Origin: Pseudomonadota bacterium
Lineage (GTDB): Bacteria; Pseudomonadota; Alphaproteobacteria; Rhodospirillales; Rhodospirillaceae
Direction: 5' to 3'
NCBI GenBank assembly: GCA_023396465.1
Contig: JAEWWF010000344.1
Coordinates: forward strand, 1-15,936
DNA: 15,936 nt
Part shown: piece after piece, positions 6,870 to 12,698 of the stretch
How the letters are laid out: each line of letters opens with the position of its first letter
Position numbering within the stretch: position 1 is the stretch's first letter
Made by a program: the position numbers and the translations under genes
The notes under the pieces: generated by a model
What the model saw: only the letters and a program-made list of their open reading frames with translations
Database searches by the model: none
What the model was told of the DNA's origin: nothing

Positions 6870-8294
6870 CTACAGCGGTAATTCCACCCGCACCCTCAGG
6901 CCGCCGAGCGGGCTGTCCTCCAGGGTGATCTCGCCGCCGTGTCCACGGGCGATGTCGCGGGCGATGGTCAGGCCGAGCCCGGTGCCGCCGGTGCGCGGGT
7001 TGCGCGAGCTTTCCAGGCGGTAGAAGGCCTTGAACACCTGCTCCCGCTTGTCGGGCGGGATGCCGGGGCCGTCGTCGTCGATGAGGATCACCGCCGCGCC
7101 GCCGCGCAGCCCGGCCCGCACCGCCACATGCCCGGCATAACGGCAGGCGTTGGCGATCAGGTTGGACAGGCAGCGTTCCATGGCGCGGCGCTTCAGCGGT
7201 AGGGTGATGTCGCCTTCCAGGTGCAGGTCGACGGCGTGGGATTGGCGGCGGAAGCGGCCGACCACGTCTTGCAACAGGGCCGACAGATCGGCCGGGGCGC
7301 TGGTTTCCGTCCCCTCGCCACGGGCGAAGGCGAGGTAATCGGCCAGCATGCGCTCCATCTCCTCCACATCCTCGCGCAGGGCGGCGATGTCCTCGTCGTC
7401 GCCCAGCATGGCCAGTTGCAGCTTCATGCGGGTGAGTGGGGTGCGCAGATCGTGGGAGACGCCGGCCAGCATCTCGGTGCGCTGCTCGATCTGGCGCGAG
7501 ATGCGGTCGCGCATGAGATTGAAGGCGTGGCTGGCCTGCCGCACCTCGCGCGCCCCTTCCTCCTTCAGGCGCGGCACGTCGCGGCCCTTGCCGAAGCTGT
7601 TGGCGGTGGCGGCCAGCTTGCGCACGCTGCGCACCTGATTGCGCATGAAGATGGTGGCGATGCCCATGAGCAGCATGGAGGTGCCGACCATCCACAGCAC
7701 GAAGATATAGGTGGTGGAGGAGAACAGGCGCTTGCGCGGTGCCAGCACCTCCAGCACCCCTTCGGGCAGTTGCACCAGGATCTCCACCCGGTCGTCCAGG
7801 CTGTCGGCGTCGATGACGAAGGGCCGCTTCACCTGATTTTCCAGCGCCGAGGCCAGCGCCTCCTCCATCTGGCTGGTGCCGAGGATGGGCGGCCGGTTGG
7901 GCAGGATTTCCCCGTCCAGCACCCGCAGTTCCAGATGCAGGCGCAGGCGGGCGGTCTCCAGCAGCCATTGCCGCTCCGCCAGCTCCGGCTCGTGCCTCAG
8001 CATGTCGGTGACCATGGCGATCTCGCCGGCGATGGCGCCGGTCAGCCGCCGCAGCATGGTGCTCCAGTGGTTGTCGTAGAAGATGATGGCCGCCACCACC
8101 TGGGTCATCACCAGCGGCGTGATGATGATGAGCAGCGACCGACCCATCAGGCTGCGGGGGGCTAGGCTCTTGAGGAACGCCGGGGTGCCGAGGTGCAGGG
8201 GCAGTCGCCACCAGCCCGGCGGAGACTCCCGCCGCTCCGCCGGCCGAAGGACGGACGGGGGCGGCAACAGACGGCGGAGGGCGGTGAACTTCAT
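6870..8294 (-). CDS. Membrane sensor histidine kinase, EnvZ-like, partner of the OmpR-type regulator
   Basis: 474-residue inner-membrane kinase. TM1 is at about 53-72 and TM2 at about 195-215, with a periplasmic sensor loop of about 120 residues between. A HAMP linker (about 217-270) leads to the phosphoacceptor H-box GVSHDLRTPLTRMKLQL (His281). The ATPase domain has an N-box NLIANACRYA (378-387), G1 DDDGPGIP (407-413) and G2 GGTGLGL (436-442). The ATG at 8294 is preceded by GGAA and lies 31 nt after the regulator's stop. The open frame upstream of it lies within the regulator gene. The HisKA/HAMP layout and SHDLRTPLTR match the EnvZ group paired with OmpR-type regulators, so the two should form a cognate pair. 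The periplasmic signal is unknown. Confidence 0.92.
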   Translation of the reverse strand: MKFTALRRLLPPPSVLRPAERRESPPGWWRLPLHLGTPAFLKSLAPRSLMGRSLLIIITPLVMTQVVAAIIFYDNHWSTMLRRLTGAIAGEIAMVTDMLRHEPELAERQWLLETARLRLHLELRVLDGEILPNRPPILGTSQMEEALASALENQVKRPFVIDADSLDDRVEILVQLPEGVLEVLAPRKRLFSSTTYIFVLWMVGTSMLLMGIATIFMRNQVRSVRKLAATANSFGKGRDVPRLKEEGAREVRQASHAFNLMRDRISRQIEQRTEMLAGVSHDLRTPLTRMKLQLAMLGDDEDIAALREDVEEMERMLADYLAFARGEGTETSAPADLSALLQDVVGRFRRQSHAVDLHLEGDITLPLKRRAMERCLSNLIANACRYAGHVAVRAGLRGGAAVILIDDDGPGIPPDKREQVFKAFYRLESSRNPRTGGTGLGLTIARDIARGHGGEITLEDSPLGGLRVRVELPL

Positions 8295-8325
8295 GACGGG
8301 TTCCGGGTTCAGACGCGCCGCTGGG

Positions 8326-9054
8326 TCAATCCGGCCGGAGCAGGTAGCCCTTGCCGCGCACGGTCTGAAGGTAACGCGGCAGGCGGGCGTCGTCCTCCAG
8401 CTTCTTGCGCAGGCGGGTGACCTGGACATCGACGCTGCGCTGGTTGCCGAGGGCGCCGGTGGCCGCCGCCAGATCGTCGCGGCTCAGCACCTCGTGCGGG
8501 TGATCGGCCAGCACTTTCAGCAGCGCCGCCTCCGCCGTGGTCAGATGGATGCGCACACCGTCGCGGGCAAGCTCTTCCCGCTTGCGGTCGTAGACGATCT
8601 GGCCGAACCGCAGCTCGACCGCCGCCGATGCCTCGGCCGCCCGCAAACTGGCCGCGTCTGGTGCCAGGGGCTGTGGCTGGGCGGAGCGGCGCAGGATGGC
8701 GGCCATGCGCAACAGCAGTTCGCGCGGCTCGAACGGCTTGGCGAGATAGTCGTCGGCGCCGGTTTCCAGGCCCTGGATGCGGTCTTCCGTCTCGCCCATG
8801 GCGGTGAGCATGAGGATGGGCACCGCCTGTCCGTCGTCGCGCAGGGCGCGGGCCAGCTCGAAGCCGGTCTCGCCCGGCATCATGACGTCGAGCACCACGA
8901 GGTCGAATTCCATCACCGCCAGTTGCCGCCGCGCCTCCTCCGCATCAACCGCGGCGGTGACGAGATAGCCGTTGTCCGAGAGGTATTTGCGCAGCAGCTT
9001 GCGCAGCCGTTCGTCGTCGTCGACCACCAGGATGTGGGGGGCGTCCTCGCTCAC
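8326..9054 (-). CDS. petR: OmpR-family response regulator, PetR-like
   Basis: 242-residue response regulator. The receiver domain (about 6-122) has the acidic triad region VVDDDE (Asp12-Asp14), phosphoacceptor Asp56 in VVLDVMMPG, Thr84 and Lys106 in AKPF. A winged-helix DNA-binding domain (about 145-240) ends VRGKGYLLRPD. I chose the GTG at 9054, 13 nt after the marR stop, because it gives the usual family N-terminus directly before HILVVDDD. An earlier GTG at 9120 would add 22 Ala-rich residues overlapping marR. Neither start has a strong Shine-Dalgarno sequence. In Rhodobacter capsulatus the petP (MarR-like) and petR (OmpR-like) pair precedes the cytochrome bc1 genes. The same pairing here supports the petR-like name, though no bc1 genes are in the window. 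Confidence 0.85.
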   Translation of the reverse strand: MSEDAPHILVVDDDERLRKLLRKYLSDNGYLVTAAVDAEEARRQLAVMEFDLVVLDVMMPGETGFELARALRDDGQAVPILMLTAMGETEDRIQGLETGADDYLAKPFEPRELLLRMAAILRRSAQPQPLAPDAASLRAAEASAAVELRFGQIVYDRKREELARDGVRIHLTTAEAALLKVLADHPHEVLSRDDLAAATGALGNQRSVDVQVTRLRKKLEDDARLPRYLQTVRGKGYLLRPD

Positions 9055-9067
9055 CGTCGCCCCCGCG

Positions 9068-9598
9068 TCAGCGTGCGCCGCCGCTGCCGCCGCCGGCCCG
9101 ACGGCCGGGGCCGGCGACACCGGCCAGGAAGCGGGAGCGGTCGGGCTCGTCGGTCATGCCGGCCAGCACGCGGCGGAAGCCTTCCACCGCCCCCGGTCCG
9201 GCCTCGCGGTAGGCACGGGCGATGCGGCGGCGCTGGCGCTCGGTCAGTTGGCGTTCCAACTCGATGCCCTTCTCGGTCAGTTCCAGCAGCCGCTGGCGGC
9301 GGTCGCGCACGCCCTGGCGCTGGATGATGAACCCGTCCTTCACCAATTGGCTCAGCACCCGCGACAGGCTTTGCTTGGTGATCTTCAGGATGGTCAGCAG
9401 GTCGCTCACACTCATGCCGGGATGGCGGCCGACGAAGTAGATCACCCGGTGATGGGCGCGGCCGAAGCCGTGGCGCGCGAGCATGGCATCCGCCTCGCCG
9501 GTGAAGTCGCGGTAGGCGAAGAACAGCAGTTCGATGCCCAGGCGCAGTTCCTCTTCACGCAGGAAGAGCAGGTTCGCCCCGGATTTGATATCGGACAT
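9068..9598 (-). CDS. petP: MarR-family regulator, PetP-like
   Basis: 176-residue winged-helix regulator. The HTH lies at about 62-92 (MSVSDLLTILKITKQSLSRVLSQLVKDGFI) and is followed by a wing GVRDRRQRLLELTEKG (96-111). Flanking helices would form the dimer interface. The last 15 or so residues are Gly/Arg-rich and overlap the start region of the regulator gene. The ATG at 9598 has no clear Shine-Dalgarno sequence. It is the first gene of the marR-petR-kinase unit and is divergent from the aminotransferase gene. The short region between them carries two perfect inverted repeats that are natural candidates for its own binding sites. The petP-like name rests on MarR family membership and on the neighbouring OmpR-type gene, a pairing known from Rhodobacter. 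MarR family membership itself is certain. Confidence 0.85.
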   Translation of the reverse strand: MSDIKSGANLLFLREEELRLGIELLFFAYRDFTGEADAMLARHGFGRAHHRVIYFVGRHPGMSVSDLLTILKITKQSLSRVLSQLVKDGFIIQRQGVRDRRQRLLELTEKGIELERQLTERQRRRIARAYREAGPGAVEGFRRVLAGMTDEPDRSRFLAGVAGPGRRAGGGSGGAR

Positions 9599-9642
9599 AT
9601 GGCGGCTGAGGCTCGGCTATGGTTAGGATGAGGATGACATCA

Positions 9643-9673
9643 TGTCCCAGTATGGCACAGCCCTACTGGGACA
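9643..9673. promoter_or_regulatory. Perfect inverted repeat in the marR/ilvE promoter region, site 1
   Basis: Arms TGTCCCAGTA (9643-9652) and TACTGGGACA (9664-9673) are perfect 10-bp complements separated by 11 bp, so the half-site centres are 21 bp apart, two helical turns. It overlaps a possible marR-direction promoter (ATGACT, 18 bp, CATACT on the minus strand). The following sequence is not a T-run, so a terminator is unlikely. It is a probable operator; the binding protein is inferred to be the adjacent MarR regulator. Confidence 0.55.
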
Positions 9674-9693
9674 GTCATATTGACATATATGAC
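9674..9693. promoter_or_regulatory. Perfect inverted repeat overlapping a TTGACA box, site 2
   Basis: GTCATAT (9674-9680) and ATATGAC (9687-9693) are perfect 7-bp arms around TGACAT, forming a 20-bp palindrome of the size typical for MarR dimers. It directly abuts site 1. It contains TTGACA (9680-9685), a full sigma-70 -35 match reading toward the aminotransferase. The matching -10 is unclear (TGTTAC at 15 bp or TTACCC at 17 bp). Protein bound here would block RNA polymerase. Confidence 0.55.
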
Positions 9694-9756
9694 GGAATGA
9701 TGTTACCCACGAGAACCGAGTTTCGGCAACTTTTCTCCACCTCAGAGGCGATGAAC

Positions 9757-10668
9757 ATGTCGGTGCCCTCCTTCGACGACCGCGACGGGCTGATCTGGTA
9801 CGACGGCCAGATGGTTGACTGGCGCGATGCCAAGCTGCACGTCCTCAGCCACGCGCTGCACTACGCCAGCTGCGTGTTTGAAGGGGAGCGTGTGTACAAC
9901 GGCAAGGTCTTCAAGCTGACGGAGCACTCCGAGCGCCTCATCGCCTCCGGCAAGGAACTGGGCTTCGACGTGCCCTACACCGCCGCCGAACTGGACGAAG
10001 CCACCCTGGCGACCGTGAAGGCCAACAACATCGTCGACGGCTATGTCCGTCCGGTGGCGTGGCGCGGGTCGGAAATGATGGGCGTGGCGGCGCAGCAGAC
10101 CAAGATCCACGTCGCCATCGCCTGCTGGCCGTGGCCGAGCTATTTCTCGCCGGAAGCCCGCCTCGCCGGCATCCGCCTCATGCTGTCCGACTGGCGCCGC
10201 CCCGACCCGCGCACCGCGCCGGTCAAGTCCAAGGCCGCCGGCCTCTACATGATCTGCACCCTGTCCAAGCACAAGGCCGAGAACCTGGGCTTCGACGACG
10301 CCCTGCTGCTCGACTGGCGCGGCCAGGTGGCGGAAGCGACCGGCGCCAACGTGTTCTTCGTCATGAACGGCGAGATCCACACCCCGACGCCCGATTGCTT
10401 CCTGGACGGCATCACCCGCCGCACGGTCATCGAGCTTGCGAAGAAGCGCGGTTACACCGTCATCGAGCGGGTCATCATGCCGGAAGAAATGGCCAAGGCG
10501 CAGGAATGCTTCCTGACCGGCACGGCGGCGGAAGTCACTCCAGTGCGCCAGATCGGCGATTACACCTTCACCCCGGGCGAGGTCTGCAAGGCGCTGATCG
10601 CCGACTACGACGCCGCCGTCGGCCGCACCAACACCCTGGCCGCCGCCGTCTCCGAATCGGCCGACTGA
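9757..10668 (+). CDS. ilvE: Branched-chain amino acid aminotransferase (class IV, PLP-dependent)
   Basis: 303-residue cytoplasmic PLP enzyme that interconverts Leu, Ile and Val with their 2-oxo acids, using glutamate/2-oxoglutarate. The catalytic lysine is Lys159 in PVKSKAAGLYM. Glu193 and neighbours in EATGANVFFV, and the GTAAEVTPV loop (255-263), are the other class IV signatures. The N-terminus WYDGQMVDW...HVLSHALHYASCVFEGERVY is typical of IlvE. The frame is open from 9619, but the ATG at 9757 has AGAGG 8 nt upstream and gives the normal length. A nearer ATG at 9751 would sit only 2 nt from that site. Placement divergent from a MarR gene with overlapping palindromes suggests co-regulation. 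A strong terminator follows. D-amino acid aminotransferase is the main alternative in this fold but fits less well. Confidence 0.93.
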   Translation: MSVPSFDDRDGLIWYDGQMVDWRDAKLHVLSHALHYASCVFEGERVYNGKVFKLTEHSERLIASGKELGFDVPYTAAELDEATLATVKANNIVDGYVRPVAWRGSEMMGVAAQQTKIHVAIACWPWPSYFSPEARLAGIRLMLSDWRRPDPRTAPVKSKAAGLYMICTLSKHKAENLGFDDALLLDWRGQVAEATGANVFFVMNGEIHTPTPDCFLDGITRRTVIELAKKRGYTVIERVIMPEEMAKAQECFLTGTAAEVTPVRQIGDYTFTPGEVCKALIADYDAAVGRTNTLAAAVSESAD

Positions 10669-10695
10669 TCGTTCGGCCGCCGGCACCGGCACACG

Positions 10696-10733
10696 AAAAG
10701 CCCCGCGACCGAGCGCCGGTCGCGGGGCTTTTT
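10696..10733. terminator. Rho-independent terminator after ilvE, probably bidirectional
   Basis: An 11-bp GC-rich stem, GCCCCGCGACC (10700-10710) with GGTCGCGGGGC (10718-10728), and a 7-nt loop GAGCGCC. It is followed by TTTTT and preceded by AAAA, so it can act in both directions. It lies 27 nt after the aminotransferase stop. Confidence 0.93.
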
Positions 10734-10761
10734 GCTGTGCGGTCGGTGCGAAGGGGCATAC

Positions 10762-10796
10762 CCAAGCTGCCATGAGGGCACCTCATGGCAGCTTGG
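10762..10796. repeat. Long perfect hairpin at the head of repeat module 1
   Basis: CCAAGCTGCCATGAGG (10762-10777) pairs perfectly with CCTCATGGCAGCTTGG (10781-10796) across a 3-base GCA turn, giving a 16-bp stem. No T-run follows. The outer CCAAGCTG/CAGCTTGG arms are shared with the shorter hairpin at 10908-10931. Confidence 0.9.
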
Positions 10797-10870
10797 CAAG
10801 CGCGACCGCGCGCCGCCGCTCCTGCGGCAAGAGCCAAGGCCGCGAGCAGCGGCCGCCCGGCGACTAAGGG
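10790..10870. repeat. Repeat module 1 (81 bp)
   Basis: This is 75 of 81 bases identical to module 2 (10925-11005) with no gaps. It contains two further stem-loops: GCCGC (10815-10819) with GCGGC (10824-10828) around a TCCT tetraloop, and GGCCGC (10838-10843) with GCGGCC (10849-10854) around GAGCA. Its first seven bases are the tail of the long hairpin. Confidence 0.88.
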
Positions 10871-10902
10871 GCCTGGCTTGATCGGATCCGATCAAGCCAG
10901 GC
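10871..10902. repeat. 32-bp perfect palindrome between the modules
   Basis: Bases 10871-10886 (GCCTGGCTTGATCGGA) are the exact reverse complement of 10887-10902, with no spacer and GGATCC at the centre. It could extrude as a cruciform or be bound by a symmetric protein. It sits immediately after module 1 and 5 bp before the hairpin of module 2. Confidence 0.93.
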
Positions 10903-10907
10903 TGATA

Positions 10908-10931
10908 CCAAGCTGTCTCATGACAGCTTGG
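10908..10931. repeat. Hairpin at the head of repeat module 2
   Basis: CCAAGCTGTC (10908-10917) pairs perfectly with GACAGCTTGG (10922-10931) around TCAT. Compared with the module 1 hairpin, the ninth base pair changes from C-G to T-A on both arms, a compensatory change that keeps the stem. The copy is shorter by six pairs. Confidence 0.9.
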
Positions 10932-11005
10932 CAAGCGCGACCGCGCGCCGCCGCTTATGCGGCGAGAGCCAAGGCCGCGAGGAGCGGCCGCCCGGCGCCT
11001 GAGGG
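10925..11005. repeat. Repeat module 2 (81 bp)
   Basis: Direct repeat of module 1 at an offset of 135 bp. Stem-loops: CGCCGC (10949-10954) with GCGGCG (10959-10964) around TTAT, and GGCCGC (10973-10978) with GCGGCC (10984-10989) around GAGGA. Of the six differences from module 1, three lie in loops, one adds a base pair to a stem and two lie in the unpaired tail. Confidence 0.88.
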
Positions 11006-11022
11006 CAGCTTAAACTCACCTA

Positions 11023-11943
11023 TCAGCCGAGGCGGCTGCCGGCGGTGATGCGGAAGCCGCGCAGCAGGGCATCGCGCTCCAGCGCCCCTTTGCCGGCCCG
11101 CTGCAATAGCAGTGGCCGCAGGGCGGTGCCGTTGGCGCAGGCGATCAGCAGGTCGTCGTCAAGCACCGTGCCGGGCTCGGCCCCGGTGCGGCCGTCCTCG
11201 GCGCGGCAGGTCAGTATCTTCAGGCGCTCGCCGTCCACTTCGCACCAGGCGCCGGGGAAGGGCGACAGGCCGTGGATGTGGCGCAGCACCTGCCCGGCCG
11301 GGCGCGCGAAGTCGATGCGGGCTTCGTCCTTGTCGATCTTCTTGGCGTAAGTGACGCCCTCTTCCGGCTGTTCCTCGCCGTCAAGCTCGCCCTCCAGGAT
11401 GAGGTTGAGCGCTTCCACCATCAGCGCCGCGCCCACCTGCGACAGGGTGTCGTGCAGCTCCTGCGCCGTGGTTTCGTCGGTGATCGGCACCTCGCGGCGG
11501 ATGAGCATGGGGCCGGTATCCAGCCCCAGCTCCATCTCCATGATGGTGACGCCGGTCACCGTGTCGCCGGCCATGATGGCGCGCTGGATGGGGGCGGCGC
11601 CGCGCCAGCGCGGCAGCAGGCTGGCATGAACGTTGAGGCAGCCGAGCTTGGGGCTTTCCAGGATCGGTTCCGGCAGGATCAGGCCGTAGGCCGCCACCAC
11701 CGCCACGTCGGCATCCAGGTCGTCGAACTCCGCCTGCGCTTCTTCGGTGCGCAGCGAGGTGGGGGTGCGGACCGGGATGCCCAGTTCCAGCGCCCGGGCG
11801 TGGACCGGCCCCGGCCGTTCCTTCTGGCCGCGGCCGGCGGGGCGCGGCGGCTGGCTGTAGACACAGGCGACCTCGTGCCGGGCGGCGAGCGCCTCCAGCA
11901 CCGGCACCGAAAAGTCCGGCGTTCCCATGAAAACGACGCGCAT
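11023..11943 (-). CDS. fmt: Methionyl-tRNA formyltransferase
   Basis: 306-residue cytoplasmic enzyme that formylates the initiator Met-tRNA using 10-formyl-tetrahydrofolate. The catalytic domain starts MRVVFMGTPDFSVPVLEAL. The active-site block LNVHASLLPRWRGAAPIQ (residues 103-120) contains Asn104 and His106, and the catalytic Asp142 is in GLDTGPM. The substrate-binding loop near residues 34-45 (PAGRGQKERP) is present, and the C-terminal OB-fold domain covers about 205-306 (HIHGLSPFPGAWCEV). The length is normal. It follows def by 31 nt, the classic def-fmt pair, whose products add and remove the formyl group. The truA gene that often follows is absent; a repeat-rich region comes next instead. 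The assignment is firm. Confidence 0.97.
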   Translation of the reverse strand: MRVVFMGTPDFSVPVLEALAARHEVACVYSQPPRPAGRGQKERPGPVHARALELGIPVRTPTSLRTEEAQAEFDDLDADVAVVAAYGLILPEPILESPKLGCLNVHASLLPRWRGAAPIQRAIMAGDTVTGVTIMEMELGLDTGPMLIRREVPITDETTAQELHDTLSQVGAALMVEALNLILEGELDGEEQPEEGVTYAKKIDKDEARIDFARPAGQVLRHIHGLSPFPGAWCEVDGERLKILTCRAEDGRTGAEPGTVLDDDLLIACANGTALRPLLLQRAGKGALERDALLRGFRITAGSRLG

Positions 11944-11974
11944 GGTGAATGATCCCCCTGTTCCGACGCCAGCC

Positions 11975-12520
11975 TCAGCGGGCGGCGACGGTTTCCTTCG
12001 GCTGGCCGAGCAATGGATCGGCCTTCTTCATCTTGGTCAGCTTGCGCAGGATCATGTTCCGGCGCAGCGACGACAGGTGATCGACGAACAGGCGGCCGTC
12101 CAGGTGGTCGATCTCGTGCTGGATGCAGGTGGCGAGCAGGCCGTCGGCCTCCAGTTCCCGCACCTCGTTCTGATGGTCGAGGTAGCGCACGGTGATGCGC
12201 GCCGGCCGCTCCACCTCGTCATACTGCTCGGGCAGCGACAGGCAGCCTTCCTCGTAGGGGCGCACCTCGTCGCTGGCCCAGATGATGTCCGGGTTGGCCA
12301 TGCGCAGGGGGGTGCGCTCCCCCTCCGGCGACACGTCGACCACGATCACCCGCAGCGACACCCCCACTTGCGGCGCGGCGAGGCCGATGCCGGGGGCGGC
12401 GTACATGGTCTCCAGCATGTCGTCCATCAGCCGGGCGACGGCGGCGTCGACCGTCTCCACGGGCTTGGCCTTGAGCTTCAGGCGCGGATCGGGGGCGACG
12501 AGGATGGGAAGCAGGGCCAT
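11975..12520 (-). CDS. def: Peptide deformylase
   Basis: 181-residue metalloprotease that removes the N-formyl group from nascent proteins at the ribosome. All three motifs are present: GIGLAAPQVG (residues 44-53), EGCLSLP (91-97, metal ligand Cys93) and QHEIDHLDG (134-142, ligands His135 and His139, catalytic Glu136). Its length fits type 1 deformylases. The ATG at 12520 lacks a clear Shine-Dalgarno sequence: the 20 bases before it read CCGCTGGTATCTCGCACGCC on the coding strand. TATCTC there resembles a -10 box 8 nt before the ATG, so a leaderless or near-leaderless transcript is possible but unproven. It is the first gene of the def-fmt unit. Confidence 0.97.
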   Translation of the reverse strand: MALLPILVAPDPRLKLKAKPVETVDAAVARLMDDMLETMYAAPGIGLAAPQVGVSLRVIVVDVSPEGERTPLRMANPDIIWASDEVRPYEEGCLSLPEQYDEVERPARITVRYLDHQNEVRELEADGLLATCIQHEIDHLDGRLFVDHLSSLRRNMILRKLTKMKKADPLLGQPKETVAAR

Positions 12521-12698
12521 GGCGTGCGAGATACCAGCGGTTTCCGAAGGGTCAGGACATAATCGCCGGGGGGCCGGGCGTCAAGGCGGGCGGGCGGGCA
12601 GCGGTGGCGGCCGACTCGCAAGGTGCTTCATCTTTGCGGGAGCTCGGCTATGCTGACGGCTTGGGGCTGAGCCTTGGATCGGGAGACGTGTCGCCATC

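Larger units (their letters stand above)
10734..11022. other. Non-coding region between convergent ilvE and fmt, filled by a composite repeat
   Basis: Between the ilvE terminator and the fmt stop I see no credible gene. Most of it (10762-11005) is the structured repeat listed separately. The flanks 10734-10761 and 11006-11022 show nothing notable. A small open frame on the plus strand (10785-11048) is repetitive and translates the repeat modules into two copies of an Ala/Arg-rich peptide. It is best explained as a by-product of the repeat. Confidence 0.8.

Noticed and set aside
6835..8211. Long upstream extension of the GNAT frame
   Set aside because: This stretch is Pro/Arg/His-rich and lies wholly within the sensor kinase gene in another frame. 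The recognisable GNAT domain begins at the ATG at 6834.
7221..9327. Two long plus-strand frames opposite the kinase and regulator genes
   Set aside because: They mirror genes with clear kinase and receiver motifs on the minus strand and have no recognisable domain or convincing start.
9643..9673. Inverted repeat as a transcription terminator
   Set aside because: The stem is only moderately GC-rich, the loop is 11 nt, no T-run follows on either strand, and it lies in a divergent promoter region where no transcript should end.
9619..9756. 46-residue N-terminal extension of ilvE
   Set aside because: It would translate through both promoter-region palindromes. AGAGG 8 nt before the ATG at 9757 gives a normal-length enzyme.
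9742..10773. 343-codon minus-strand frame opposite ilvE
   Set aside because: It runs through the ilvE terminator and is a shadow of the aminotransferase gene, with Gly/His/Val-rich composition and no domain.
10696..11005. CRISPR array
   Set aside because: There are only two long copies at a single interval, they are rich in internal hairpins, and there are no short regular spacers or cas genes.
10785..11048. Small plus-strand open frame across the repeat modules
   Set aside because: It encodes two copies of an Ala/Arg-rich peptide only because the DNA modules repeat. The differences between copies track RNA/DNA structure, it lacks a ribosome site, and its ATG lies inside the long hairpin.
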